From positions 3,693,644 through 3,757,643 of the forward strand of contig NW_020313044.1 in the NCBI RefSeq assembly GCF_003265705.1: a DNA stretch of 64,000 nucleotides, in the 5' to 3' direction. The position numbers were made by a program, and so were the translations under genes. This DNA comes from Callorhinus ursinus (lineage: Eukaryota; Chordata; Mammalia; Carnivora; Otariidae). Positions 46,553-58,604 of the stretch are shown piece by piece. How positions within the stretch are numbered: the stretch's first letter is position 1; every line of letters starts with the position of its first letter. The notes under the pieces were generated by a model that was not told the origin of the DNA, made no database searches, and worked only from the letters and a program-made list of their open reading frames with translations.

Positions 46553-47603
46553 CTAATTTTAGCCAAATCAATTAGGTCAATTGACATCAGGAGAATTGGC
46601 TTTAGGTGAATTGGTATCAGGTGAACTAAATCCTCATCACCATCTTAGCATGGTGCTTTGAAAAGGTGTCTAACTCTCTTGGTGCGCTATGTCCTTCTAA
46701 GAACCTGATTCATTTTGTAGACATGACTTACAGGGTCCCACCTTGGATTTGGCATCTGCCTCTGGCTATCCTCCTGGCCTGAGTGAGGTCTCTTCTGGGA
46801 GGAGCAGTTTTCATTTCTTGCCTATTAGCTAAGGTCTGGAACTGAAGATATGAACATTCTTTCCACTCTGGAGGTTGAAACACCCTGCTCTCAAGTCAGC
46901 CATGTCTCAGAAATCCCCTTGGACACTTTTGGGCAGTTTTATTTTTGACTTGGGTACATGGAGAAGCTGTAAGAGTAAGTTGGTGACTTTTAAGTGTCAG
47001 GGACAGAACCAGAGGCAAACTAAGGTACCCTAACTTCTACTTAAGTTGATTTAAGACAGGGTAACATGAAGAAATTTTCCAGTATTGTTTAGGGTTGCTC
47101 AGAAAAGCAGACTTATATGTTTCTAGACTTTTCCCCAAACAAAATATCACCTGAAAGCGCTTCTTTCTTCTTTTCTATAGCTAAGGTGCTAATCTGTCTC
47201 CCCATCAGCTCCCAGTGACCACGATGGCAGAGAAGAATGGGCTGTTATTTGATGCCAAATTGAATCTGCAGAGATTCAGTGAACTAAGACTAGAAAATTA
47301 TTACAGTGACTCAGAATGTGTGTGTCTCTTCGTGATTTTTAGCATTGATAGCAAGCAAGGCTTACTTTTAATTTCCTTTTAAATATTAGGATGTTTCAAA
47401 ATGTCCACAGTTACTGATTAGGCCAATGTGTTTCTGATCTTGGTGATAGAAAGTAGCCAACTTTTAAAGTAAAAAAAAAAAAAAAAAAATTCCTCTGGGA
47501 GGCTCTAAGTGAACTCCCGTGTTTCAAGAGTACCCTTTCTAGCCATAGCAAAAACATGAGCATTCTTCCGCTCAGTGCTACTTTGAAGGTATTCTTGTTG
47601 CCC
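46553..47603. other. Intergenic sequence without gene
   Basis: No gene supported. An A19 run lies at about 47471. Confidence 0.4.
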
Positions 47604-47815
47604 TGGGGCGCCTGGGTGGCTCAGTCAGTTAAGCCTCTCCCTTTGGCTCAGGTCATGACCTCAAGGTCCTGGGATCGAGCCCCACGTCTGGCTCCCTGCT
47701 CAGCGGGGAGCCTGATTCTCCTTCTCCCTCTCCCTGCTGCTCTCCCTGCTTGTACTCTCTCTCTCTCTCTGTCAAATAAATAAATAAATAAATCTTAAAA
47801 AAAAAAAAAAAAGAA
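47604..47815 (+). mobile_element. Carnivore tRNA-derived SINE
   Basis: Forward SINE with A-rich tail. Duplication 'tattcttgttgc' on both sides. Confidence 0.95.
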
Positions 47816-48376
47816 AAAAGATATTCTTGTTGCTCTTTGGTTGTCACAGGCCGTTGCTCCACATGAGAAGAACGAGCAGCATGGGTGGCACAACTACACC
47901 CGCAATGTTCCAGTCTTTGGAGAAGCATGGGCTTCAGGAATGGATTTGTCCTCAAAATGGGTAGAAAGCCAGCACCTTTTGATTCCTCTTGCTGTGGATA
48001 CTATCCAACGCAGTGGAAGGAAACTCTCATGTTAGATGGCCATTGCCCCATGTCTCCGGCCTCCAAAACTGCATTGGCAGGGGCTGGAGGGGGGTCTCCA
48101 TGTGGCCCTGTGCTGAAGGGAAGACACCAGTTTTAGCTACACAAGAGCCCAAGAATCCTGAATGTTTCTGACAAGACCCCCTGCAGCTTATCCCTGAGTC
48201 ACAGCCTTAGCAACATTATCTGCTGTCGTGACCATCAGAATTAACTTTCCAGTTTATGTCAGTTTCCAAAAGTTCAGAACGCCCGCATCAACTCTTTGCC
48301 CCCCGAGAATAACTCCCATGTTGTTCTGTGGATTTCTTTTCTTTTTTCCTAATACGATTTCTACCTTCTTCCATTC
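47816..48376. other. Intergenic sequence, unassigned
   Basis: Overlapping forward frames of 60-83 codons at 47841-48171 have no recognised family and no splice or promoter support. Confidence 0.35.
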
Positions 48377-48587
48377 TTTTTTTTTTTTTTTTTTTAAGAG
48401 AGAAAGAGAAAATGAGTGAGCCAGGGGTGGAGTGGGGGGCAGGGGCAGAGGGAGAGGGAGAGAGAGAATCTTAAGAAGCCTCCATGTTCAGCCCGACTCG
48501 GGGCTCAGTCTCCCGACCCTGAGATCTTGACCTGAGCTGAAATCAAGAGTGGGACGCGCGTAACTGACTGAGCCACCCAGGCGCCCC
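48377..48587 (-). mobile_element. Older carnivore SINE
   Basis: Reverse SINE. Target duplication 'accttcttccattctt'/'accttcttccactctt'. Confidence 0.93.
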
Positions 48588-49498
48588 ACACCTTCTTCCA
48601 CTCTTGAAACCCTTCCACTGTGCCCTCTGGTCAGTCTGCAAAATCACCTGTACCCTCGGTCTCTTTTCTGAAAATTCACCTTCTAACTAAAACCTGGCTG
48701 TCCCTGAAGACATTACTTCTATGTTTTTTTTTTTCTCATAATGTAGCTGTGGTTTCTCTTTAGCTCTAATACTACTGGGCCTAGAAAGAAGAAATTCTCT
48801 TCCTGCTGCTCACTGCCACTTCTGTATCACTCTACCCCCTTTTGCCTAACAACATTCAGCTTGGAACCTCATGTCACAGAGTTTTTCCACCTTCTCCCTC
48901 TCCTTCTGGTGGTCACCTGCTGACCCTATGCCACTCATCCTCATTTCTTGAAGCTTTTAACTGTTGACTCTTCATAATCCTCTCCAGTGTTGTTCCAGTC
49001 ATAATTCTTGGTGACATTGATCTCCACGTAGGTGTGTCTTCCAATAGCCTCTTCATCCTTTGACCTTCTCTCCTGCAGTCAGTGCTCTACTTACCTCAGC
49101 CACTTACTCCCAGCCAAAGTCAGATACAGACTTCATGTCATCAATACTTGCAACTTCTCTGTTAGCCATTTTAAGCATCCAGTGTCTGGCTACCCCTTCA
49201 ATTTTTCCAGCTCATTCCCTGCAGGATCCTAACTTCAAAAATAACTTCAACCCCTCCAATACATAAAATCCATTAGTCCTGCCATCTTTTCATCATCCCT
49301 ACACGCCCCATGTTCTTACTTCTCCTTATTGAGCTAAAAGCCTGTGGCCAGTCGTTATAAGCATTCCTTTTTAAACGCCCTTAACTGCCTGACCTTCTTG
49401 CATTTTAATATACATGCTTCTAAAAATGCTACTCTTCATAAATCCAAAATTTTGTCTATACCAGGCCTGTATTCACATTGATTAAAGTGATAGGAGAG

Positions 49499-49619
49499 AG
49501 GTGCCTGGCTGGCTCAGTTGGTGGAGCATGTGACTCTTGATCTTGGGGTTGTGTGTGAGTTCAGGCGTGAAGATGGGTGTAGAAATTACTTAAAAATAAA
49601 ATCTTTTTTCTTTCTTCTT
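49499..49619 (+). mobile_element. Short carnivore tRNA-SINE
   Basis: 'gtgcctggctggctcagttg' to 'attacttaaaaataaaatct'. Its tail is split by the next SINE and resumes at 49828. Confidence 0.88.
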
Positions 49620-49827
49620 TTCTTTTTTTTAGAGAGAGAGTTTGCACGTGGTTGTGAGTGGGTGGGGGGGAGCAGTTGGGCAGAGAGAGAGGGAGGGAGA
49701 GAAACTTAAAACAGGCTCCATGCTCAGTGGAGCCCGACGCAGGTCTCAATCTCACGAACCTGAGATCATGACCTGAGCTGAAATCAAGAGTTGGATGGTT
49801 AACCAACTGAGCCACCCAGGCGCCCCC
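49620..49827 (-). mobile_element. Carnivore SINE nested in a SINE tail
   Basis: Reverse SINE inserted in the A-rich tail of the 49499 element. 'aaaataaaatctt' repeats on both sides. Confidence 0.93.
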
Positions 49828-50529
49828 AAAATAAAATCTTAAAAAAAAAATCAGTGATAGGAGAAAATACCACAATATTTCTGACTGTTCTCACATTCAA
49901 TTTGTAATTACAAATTTCAAATGGCCTTTAATGCTGCCTGGTGATCATATTGTGTTTTCCTAATCCATAAGCCCTCCTACCCACACCTACTTGCTGTGAC
50001 TACTTCCTACTCTCCGCTCTTCTCAACCTTCAGCATGCCCCCACTTCTGTTATCAGTAGAGCAACTTCTTTACTCATTAATAAATGAAGCAATCAGAAGA
50101 CTGTGTCCACAAACTCACACCACATTGACCTTCTGACCTGTCTTTGTTTCCTTTTCCCCTACCTGATGTTCTGTGGCTATTAGATAAACTGTCCATGCTC
50201 CTTGCTAAAGCTACCCTTCCACAAGTACTCAGATTCCCTCCCATGTCATATATTCAAAGACATTGCTTTCTACCACCCCTTTATTATCAATTTTGTCCTT
50301 TCTACAGGATCTTTCCCATCAGCATACAGGCATAAGGTTATTCCTCTCATCTTAAAATAACCATTTATTGACCTCATTTTTCCTTCTAGTTACAGCTCAT
50401 TTCTCTCTTCTTTACAAAAAAAAAAAAATTTCCTTGCAAGAGTTCCCTCTACTTACCACCTCTAATTCCTCTCCTAATCTTCCCCCCCCAAAGTTATAAA
50501 AGTTACATTTAAAGAATTAGTACTCATTG

Positions 50530-50724
50530 GTGTGCCTGGGTGGCTCAGTCGGTTAAGCATCTGCCTTTGGTTCAGGTCATGATCCCAGGGTCCTGGGATC
50601 CAGTCCCACATTTTACTCCCTGTTCAGCAGGGGAGACTGCTTCTCCCTAGGGCTCTCCTGCTCATGCTCGCTTGCTCTCTCTCTCTCTCTCTCTCTCTCA
50701 AATAAATAAATAAAATCTTAAAAA
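50530..50724 (+). mobile_element. Carnivore tRNA-derived SINE
   Basis: Forward SINE with long (CT)n. Duplication 'aaagaattagt'. Confidence 0.94.
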
Positions 50725-51099
50725 GAAAAAGAATTAGTCATAGCTACTTGGAGATAAATTCAAATTGCTTCATTTGAAACCATTGTTACTCATATTACAA
50801 ATAAATCTGTGGCCTGAAGAGAAAGTCACAATGGCTCAGATTTATTTTATTTTAATTTTTATTCTATTTTTAAAAATCAAACCTCTTGAAAAGTTGACAA
50901 ATTATTAAAGTTAAGAAATAAAATTTGGCATTTATCCATAATAGTGAATAATCAATTTCAAGATAGTTTGAAAGTCACTAAGAAGTATTGAGACGGGTCA
51001 TCCTAAAGGAGAGGAAAATAATGATACAGTTTATTCCCTTGCTCGCAGAGTTCTTCAAATGCACTATCCTTCTGTTTTTCCTTGACTCTAAACCTACGT

Positions 51100-51400
51100 A
51101 GGTACTTTTCCCTATTACTAGTCACTGTTTTCCTTCCTGGATAACTCTTCATCTTTCTTAACATTCCACCTCCCACCTGCAGTTTTGAGTTCTTCTATTA
51201 TCCTATAGTCTTCTTCTGATAGTGTGCAGTGTATTTATTTTAACAGTTTAATTGCCTGTCTTACCTGTTAGGATCCAAGTTTTGTGAAGCTGGAATGGTA
51301 CCCATTTCATTCGATACCATATTTTCTGATCCTAGAAGAGGCCAAACACATAGAAGATGCTTAATAATATTTAGTAACTGAATGACTATAGTGCTGTTAG
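51100..51400 (+). mobile_element. L2 LINE 3' fragment
   Basis: 'ttaggatccaagttttgtga' then 'aacacatagaagatgcttaa' and 'tatttagtaactgaatga' follow the L2 3'-end order. Confidence 0.6.
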
Positions 51401-52075
51401 GTAAAATGAAACAATCTTTAGAAGACAAGTTTCTCAAAGTAACACTTCTGTGGAAAAGAGCTGGCAGAGATTATTGAGAGATCGCATTCTAAAACTTCTT
51501 GACTGGGCCCATGCAAAGGACTTGGGAGCTCTGTAAAGTGGACACCCTTTGAGATTAGGAGGCCTAAGGATCATGACGGTGATTATTGGAAACAGCCTTA
51601 TCACGGTATAAACACAAGTAATGCAAAGAACTAGTTTGCAAACATCAGTGTATCCTATGGAGGGCTTGGAAAATGCTTTGAAATGCTTGGAAAATGCATT
51701 GGTTTAGTTAAAATAGAAGTTTAACAAAAAGCTCTCCACAGGAAAGTTGATTTTTCTATTTCGAGGTACAGAGTAGGCATCTTCAGGAGGGGAAGAATTT
51801 AAAACTGTGACTTCTATTATCGCAAATTATGGGCAGAGAATAAAGTAGTATCTTCGGAGCTATGAAGAAGTCTCAGTCTCTCCGCCACAGCCACCGCTCT
51901 AGTGAATCACTCTGTATACTTTGATCTAATATCAAGAAATTGTGAATTTAGAAGTTTTGCTAATTTATTCCATGTATATAGACCATCCATCTTGGCAGTT
52001 CATATAATCTCTACTTCAAGTACTGTTATTTAAAAGGAATCCAAACTGAATAATATTTTCATAATGGGTTATCAC
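51401..52075. other. Intergenic sequence without gene
   Basis: No feature supported. Confidence 0.35.
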
Positions 52076-52723
52076 ATTAGATCAGGATTTTCGTTTTTTT
52101 TTTTTAATTTTATCACTTCATTGAATCTGCCCTGCCAAGGTCACAGGGGACCTCCATCTTCCCATCTCGTGTTTCATCTTACTAAACTCTCAACAGTGTT
52201 TCCTTCCTCCTTCTCTAAACACTTTATCCACATGACTTTGAGGACACGTTCTCTCCTGGATTTCCTCCTACCACCCTGGCTATTCCCCCTGAGTCTTGTT
52301 TGCTGGCTTCTCCTCATGTTCTCGACCTCTGAATGTTGAAGTGCCCTAGGACTGGCCAATCTTCACTATCCTCACTAATTTCCTAGGTGATCTTATCCAG
52401 TTTCATTGCTTTAATTATAGTTTTCCTGATCTTTACTCTAAAATTCCTATTTCTAGATGTGATATCTCCCCTAACTCCTCAGACTCAAATATTCAGTTGC
52501 TCAGTCAATATAATTTATAACTTTAACAAGCCTTTCAAATTTAATATGGAAAATCAGGAATTCTGTACATTCCCAAATTAACCCCCACTTTCCCCATATC
52601 AGTAAATGGTACCACCAACCACCAAGATGTCCCAAACAAGCTGAGGGCCATTCTTTAGTATTTAACATTCCACATCCAAATCCACCATCAAACCATGGGA
52701 ATTTTATCTTGAAAATATGTCTT

Positions 52724-52918
52724 GGGGCACCTGGGTGGCTCAGTCGTTAAGCGTCTGCCTACGGCTCAGGTCATGATCCCGGGGTCCTGGGATCGAGCCC
52801 CGCATCGGGCTCCCTGCTCCGCGGGAAGCCTGCTTCTCTCTCTCCCACTCCCCCTGCTTGTTTTCCCTCTCTCACTGTCAAATAAATAAATAAATAAATA
52901 AACATCTTTTAAAAAAGG
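52724..52918 (+). mobile_element. Carnivore tRNA-derived SINE, near consensus
   Basis: Full-length forward copy. Duplication 'aaaatatgtct' on both sides. Confidence 0.95.
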
Positions 52919-53073
52919 TAAAAGAAATCATAAAAAAAAATATGTCTCAGGTCAAACCAATTTTTCTTGACTCCAGTACTATCATCGTAGTTCGAACTAC
53001 CATTATCTTCTGTCTATTTTACTGTAGTGATGTTCTAACGGGTCTCCCTTCTTCCACCCAGACTTCTCTCTCT

Positions 53074-53252
53074 TTAAAATATTTTATTTATTTGTCAGAG
53101 AGAGAGTGCACAAGCAGGGGGAGCGGCAAGCAGAGGGAGAAGCAGACTCCCCACTGAGCAAGGAGTCTGATGCGCGACTTGATTCCAGGATCCTGGGATC
53201 ATGACCTGAGCCAAAGGCAGATGCTTAACCGACTGAGACACCCACATGTCCC
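53074..53252 (-). mobile_element. Carnivore tRNA-derived SINE
   Basis: Reverse SINE with diverged head 'gacacccacatgtccc'. Duplication 'agacttctct'. Confidence 0.92.
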
Positions 53253-53969
53253 AAGACTTCTCTTTTTTTTAACATAAATCAAATATCCATTCAAAACCTT
53301 TCTTCTTTATAACACTTGCTATACCTCACATAATATTATATATCAATTTGTAGGCACCCTAAACATAGGGACTTTGTATTATTCATACTGTGTACTCAGA
53401 GCCTAGAAGCCTATTAACATGACACTTAACAGATGATCAATAAATATTTCTTGAATAAATAAATTAATCACCAAGTATTAAAAAAAAACCCTTTGGTATC
53501 TGATAGTATAACCTGGTAAAACAGATAAACAATGACTATCTGATGATACCTCTTTTCCTAGCTGTATCCTAGGATCAGACTTAGAACCCCATGCACCATA
53601 TTTTCCTCACATTATAACAAAGAGTTACAACTTTTCATCCTTGATGATCTTTTCTTCAGCAGCATGACCCCTGTGATATGCTATTTTCCAGGGGAAGGTA
53701 ACTTACAAACTATCCTTATAAGTACAATAAAGAGATGAAGCTATGTATGGGACATATATGGGCCTCTATCCGTGGGCATCATTTTTTTACAGCAAGTTAG
53801 TATGATGGAGAGTTTGAAAAACCTGTGCTGTAATTCCTCCAGAAATCCCCCTCCTGCCAAGATACAATATATATTTTTATATGAGAAGGAAATATAAAAA
53901 CCAGAGCTGTTAAGTGTCAAAACATAAACTTAAAATCGTAATCATTTCTTTATTCTTTCCACTAATCCT

Positions 53970-54365
53970 TTTTGAACTCCTATGTTGCTCCAGGCATTAG
54001 GTTAAGCCCTGGGGAAACAGCAGCTAACAAGAGAGATAGATGGGGTCCGTGCTGGCATAGAATTTACATTAGAGGGGTAACTGGGTGGCTCAGATGGTTA
54101 AGCATCTGCCTTCAGCTCAGGTCATGATCCCAGGGTCCTGGGATCGAGTCCCACATCGGGCTCCCTGCTCCTTGGGAGCCTGCTTCTCCCTCTGCCTCTC
54201 TCTCTCTCTCTCTGTCTCTCATGAATAAATAAATAAAATCTTTAAAAAAAAAGAACTTACGTTAGAGTGGACAAGTGTACAAGGAAACAGATAAAACAAT
54301 TAAAAATTGTGATGAGTGCTTTTAAGGAAATAAACGTGATGCTGTGCTAGAAAAAAAGAGGGGAG
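53970..54365 (+). repeat. Ancient interspersed repeat, family not assigned
   Basis: 'ccaggcattaggttaagccc', 'tggggaaacagcagctaaca', then after a SINE 'aacagataaaacaattaaaa' and 'gtgatgagtgcttttaagga'. Same family as 25.9-26.5 kb. Confidence 0.5.
54072..54252 (+). mobile_element. Carnivore tRNA-derived SINE
   Basis: Forward SINE. Duplication 'gaatttacattaga'/'gaacttacgttaga'. Confidence 0.93.
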
Positions 54366-54838
54366 GGACTGAGGTAGGCAGAATATTGCCCCTCCAATAG
54401 ATATCCCCAGAATTTTAAATATGTTATATCACAGAACAAGTGGGAATTAGTGTTACTAATCAGCTGATCTTGATGTCAGGAGATCATCCGGGAGCATCTG
54501 GGTGGACCCAGCATTATCACAAGAGTGGAGAAGAGAGGCAGGAGAGAGAGTGTCAAAGTCAGATTTTAAGCTGTTGAACAGCTGACTTTGAGGATGGATG
54601 TAAGAAGGGGCCACAAGCCCAGACAAGGAGGCATCCTCTAAAAGCTGGCAAAGGCAAGGGGATGGGTTCTCCTCTCCTGCCTCCAGAAGGAACGCACTCC
54701 TGCTGATACCTTGATTTTAGCCCAGTGAGACCCATTTTGGACTTCTGACCCTCAGAAGTCTAAGATAATAGATTTGTGTTGTTTAAAGCCACTAAGTTTG
54801 TGGTAATTTGTTACAGCAGCACATAGAAAAATACCACA
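54366..54838 (+). mobile_element. MaLR LTR (MLT1-like)
   Basis: 'gcagaatattgcccctccaa', 'atgttatatcacagaacaag', 'tttgtgttgtttaaagccac', 'taagtttgtggtaatttgtt' and 'acagcagcacatagaaaaat' follow the MLT1-type LTR in order. No coding sequence. Confidence 0.8.
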
Positions 54839-55060
54839 GGGACTTTTGATAGGAGATTCAAAGAAAGCTTCTCTAAAAAGATGTTATTAATCTGAGAGTG
54901 GAAGGGTTCAAAGGAGCATGTTATGAAAAGGGCTGACAATAATGCATTCCAGACAGAAAACAGCAAGTCCAAAGGCCCCAAGATTGAGAAGAGATTGGTA
55001 TGTTCTAGACACTGATGAAAGGTCAGAGTAATTCAAGTGTGATAGTGGAAGGAGAAAGTG
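54839..55060 (+). repeat. Ancient interspersed repeat (continuation)
   Basis: 'cattccagacagaaaacagc', 'aagtccaaaggccccaagat' continue the family split at 54.36 kb, indicating that the MLT1-like LTR inserted into it. Confidence 0.5.
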
Positions 55061-55318
55061 GTTAATAAGAGATTAAAAATTAGGTAAGATTAGTTTATTA
55101 GTTTATTCATAGGCAAATTAAGGAATTTACATCATGCTCTCAGTGTAATGGAAAGACACAATGATTTTAAATGTAAAAGCATGAAATGATCTGTCTTGTG
55201 GTTTTTTTGTTACTGCAGTGTAACATAATGAGCACATACAAATCATAGTGTATAGCTCAGTAGATTTTTACAGAGTGAACACACCTGTAACCATCATCCA
55301 GATCAAGAACTAGATTAT

Positions 55319-55507
55319 TGGGCGCCTGGGTGGCTCAGTTGGTTGGGCGGCTGCCTTCGGCTCGGGTCATGATCCTGGGGTCCCGGGATTGAGTCCCGCA
55401 TCGGGCTCCCTGCTCAGCGGGGAGTCTGCTTCTCCCTCTGACCCTCTTCCCTCTCGTGCTCTCTATCTCTCATTCTCTCTCTCTAATAAATAAAATCTTT
55501 AAAAAAA
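55319..55507 (+). mobile_element. Carnivore tRNA-derived SINE
   Basis: Forward SINE. Duplication 'aagaactagatta'/'aagaactagaata'. Confidence 0.95.
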
Positions 55508-56050
55508 GAAGAACTAGAATATTACCAATACCCCTGAAGCCTCCCTTGAGCTCCTTGCTAGTCTTTATTTCCGCCAAATGGAACCTCTATTCTGACTTTA
55601 ATCATCTTAGAGTAATTTTTTCAGTTATTGAGCTTTATATAAATAGACTCATATAAAATGTTTTCTTTGGTTTCTGATTTTTTTCTGCTGAACATTGTGA
55701 GATTTATACATATTGTTGCTGTAGTAGTAGTCTTAAAAAATGTCAGTGCTGTATATATTTCTGTATTTGGTGATAGCAATATCTTTTCCATTCTACTATT
55801 GATGTACATTTGGAGTCCTTCCAAATTTGAGCTATGATGAACATTCTTGTACGTCTTTTTTTATGCACATATAAGCGTTTCTATTGAGTATATACCTAAG
55901 AGTGCAATTACTGAGTTGTAGGGAATATGTATATGATACTTGACTAAATGCTGCCAGTTTTCCAGAGTGATTGTACCAATTTACACTCTACCAGAGTGTG
56001 TGATAGTGGAAGTTGTCCAAACCTTTCCAACACTTGAAAATGTCAGGTTT

Positions 56051-56247
56051 TGGGGCCCCTGGGTGGTTCAGTCGTTAAGCGTCTGCCTTCAGCTCAGGTA
56101 ATGGTCCCAGGGTCCTGGGATCAAGTCTCTCATTGGTCTCCCTGCTGAGTGGGGAGCCTGCTTCTCCCTCTCCCACTATCCCTGTTTGTGTTCCCTCTCT
56201 CGCTGTGTGGCTCTCTCTCTCAAATAAATAAATAAAATCTTTAAAAA
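56051..56247 (+). mobile_element. Carnivore tRNA-derived SINE
   Basis: Forward SINE. Perfect duplication 'gaaaatgtcaggtttt'. Confidence 0.95.
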
Positions 56248-56425
56248 TAGAAAATGTCAGGTTTTATTATTAATTAATTAATTAAGCTATTCTCTTGGGT
56301 GGATAAAGGCATTTTATCGTGGTTTAAAATTTTTCTTTGATAATTAATGATGTTGAAAAGCTTTTCATATGCTTATTGGCTATTAGGGTGTTCTCTTTTT
56401 TTAAGTGCTTGTTTGCTGACTTACT

Positions 56426-57689
56426 ACTTAGGTTTTTTTTAAAGATAATTTAGCTTCCATGGGAAGATTATAATTATATTATCATTATATAGCCAATTTT
56501 AAGCACTCATTTGGATCTTGGTGCAACACGAATGAAATTTGGTATTTGCATAGAAAATTTATATTACCAGTGCTCGTGTAGAGAAGGAATGCTACAAAGA
56601 CACAGGCATTCAACACACCACCAAAGTATATCTCTAAGATTAATCATGAAACTGTGAGTCAAATCATGCTTTCTGAAAAGTGTTGCTCTATCTTGTTAAG
56701 ACATCTTCCTCTTGCCCCCTGCCATAGTCAACTTTTACTCTCCCAAGTGTTGAATATATTAATGAAATGGTGTCCTTTAAAAGTAAGTTTTACAGAAATT
56801 TAACGATTAAAGGAGAGAAAATGTAATACCACATAAAACTTAGTTTAATGGCCTCCAGAAAAAATTAATTTTACTAGTATGAAACTGAGTTAGATGAATT
56901 CTGAGACATAAATATATGTAGGAGAAGGACATGTTCAATTAATGGGATTTCTGGCTGCCTGCCCAAGGAGATTCTGCAAAATCCTACAATACGAGGTAAA
57001 ACGCCCCTGTGGAGCAGTAGTATGTTTGTCCAGAATGTGGAGGGCTCTTCCCAACAATAAATTAACTTGGTGCAGCGAGCTTTATTGCTCTGACCTGCGT
57101 TCTGGCAGGTTTCTCTCATTGTCTCTCTCCCTGAGTGGCTTGCTCACTTGTTTTGTATTAAAGATGGCTCAGCCAGACTCTTGGTCTTTCCTCTCTTCCT
57201 CTCCTTTCCCTACCCCTCAACCGCCCATCTTTGTTCCTAGAGTAGCAAAGCCAGAGCAGAGCCTTTTTTTGGTTGATATTCCAGCATAGTGAGCTATTGA
57301 TCCTGAAAGGTAAACTGCTTCTTTTCTCTTTGGAACCTTCATAAGTTACACTCCTCCTCTAACTAGGCTACCCCTGGCCCTCTTAATTCTCTGAAGCTAG
57401 TGATCCCATGTATCCAGTTCCTGGGATGGGGCTGCTTTTCATCCCTGCCCCCTCCTGGAACAACCATTGCAATCCTCTCTGCAGCCCCAAGCGAGGAGAC
57501 ACAAGGGCAGCCACAGATCCAAGGTTGGCAGGATGGGCACTCTGCCAAGTTCCGTGGGCTACTGTCTTTTCACCACACCTTCCTCAGCTGGTGTATATTT
57601 GACGAGCCTAGTAAATTAATTTCTCCGGGGCAAGGGGAGAGGGGTGGGGGTAGAAGGACGGGAGGAGGGAGTGTCTTAGAGGCGAAAAA
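56426..57689. other. Sequence before the HS5-1-like island
   Basis: Unique, with a C/T-rich part at 57.1-57.3 kb. Short frames (up to 115 codons at 56942) have no recognised family. Confidence 0.35.
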
Positions 57690-57699
57690 TGCAGCCATT

Positions 57700-57713
57700 T
57701 CGCCCTCTGCTGG
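57700..57713 (-). promoter_or_regulatory. CTCF motif (first HS5-1 site)
   Basis: On the minus strand it reads CCAGCAGAGGGCGA, which fits the core consensus CCASYAGRKGGCRS at 13 of 14 positions. The orientation is opposite to the PCDHA transcript, so it would be convergent with the forward CTCF sites at PCDHA promoters, the arrangement that supports cohesin-held loops. Confidence 0.75.
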
Positions 57714-58010
57714 TTAAAGATCTGAATTATCGCCGCCAAAACGAAGTGGGGAAAGAGAAAGAAATCGGCTTAACATGGATAAATTAGCTAAAACTAAGCC
57801 TAATTTAGCCTGTTTGTCCATCTTAAAAAGCCACCTGTTCCTATTTAGCCCTACCTGCTGCCCCAGGACTGAGACTTAATCAGACTCTGATTCTAATTCC
57901 TACTCCCAGTTAATGTTATGCGGTCCTGAGCCCATTTTCATTTGCCCTTGAGTTTTTGCCATTCTGAGACACGAATTAAAACGTGCAAACATGCTCTTTT
58001 TGTCTAATTT

Positions 58011-58023
58011 GTTGCTAAGCAAC
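58011..58023. promoter_or_regulatory. RFX-type X-box
   Basis: GTTGCTAAGCAAC is a perfect inverted repeat of GTTGC with a 3-base spacer, the form bound by RFX winged-helix factors. It lies between the two CTCF motifs. Binding is inferred from sequence only. Confidence 0.5.
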
Positions 58024-58604
58024 TGGAAACATAACACCTAAACCGTCACTTTTTGAGCACACTTGTGCTTCAGTCAGCCTCTTTGCCTGAAACAGTCATT
58101 TCATGTGAACAAAGACGGCTGCTGTTTGTGCTTTCGAGAGTAATTATGGAAAACAATGCGGAAAAAGCAGTCCATCTCCACGCTAGTTTCATAGGAAAAC
58201 TGACAAGCAGCTTTGTGCAAAATGAGGCATTGGCCGCCATAACCCATACTCACACAGACTTGTACCGCCTTTGCTGTCTTACGCATTTTGTTGGAATAAA
58301 CCAACACACCAAGGTTGGATGATCTAATGTTTGTCCCACACACGAAGACAGCATTTACAGCATGCACTTAGAATCCGGGAGTAGTGAGAGAGAAAAAAGT
58401 TGGCATTTTGCAATAGGGGATATTATTTAATATCAGCTGGTTTCCTTGCCAGCCTAAATATCCAAAATCAAGAGGTTCTTACCCCCCTCCATATCTGGCA
58501 TTGTAACTTAGTCAGTCACGCGGCCCTTAGAACCAGTTAGGATTGGCCAGCTCCTTTGTCAGGTGAAAACCTCTGCAGCAAGTCATGGGACTAAACTGGG
58601 CGGT

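Larger units (their letters stand above)
48590..50500 (+). mobile_element. Fossil L2/CR1-type LINE, endonuclease segment
   Basis: Decayed but recognisable: around 49008 the + strand translates to LGDIDLHVG, matching the LGDFNLHV endonuclease motif of L2/CR1-type LINEs. It is followed by their usual C/T-rich coding composition. Interrupted by two SINEs at 49.5-49.8 kb. L2 versus L3 was not resolved. Confidence 0.55.
52095..53465 (+). mobile_element. Fossil L2/CR1-type LINE, RT segment and 3' end
   Basis: 'aaggtcacaggggacctcca', 'ctcctaccaccctggctatt', 'gtaaatggtaccaccaacca' and 'gttctaacgggtctccctt' follow, in order, the RT-coding consensus of CR1-group LINEs. 53.28-53.46 kb is the 3' end ('gatcaataaatatttcttga'). 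Two SINEs interrupt it. Together with 48.6-50.5 kb this may be one element of nearly 5 kb. Confidence 0.6.
55215..56425 (-). mobile_element. Old L1 3' region, antisense
   Basis: 'agtgaacacacctgtaacca', 'tgaacattcttgtacgtctt', 'ccagttttccagagtgattg' match reverse old L1 3' UTR. No open frame. Two SINEs interrupt it. Confidence 0.75.

Noticed and set aside
47841..48171. Overlapping 60-83 codon frames, possible small gene or retrocopy
   Set aside because: Sequence looked gene-like in composition but matches no family I know and has no poly(A) tail, target duplication or splice support.
58053..58367. Overlapping 88-89 codon ORFs inside the enhancer island
   Set aside because: Opposite-strand overlap without coding signature; conservation here is better explained by enhancer function.
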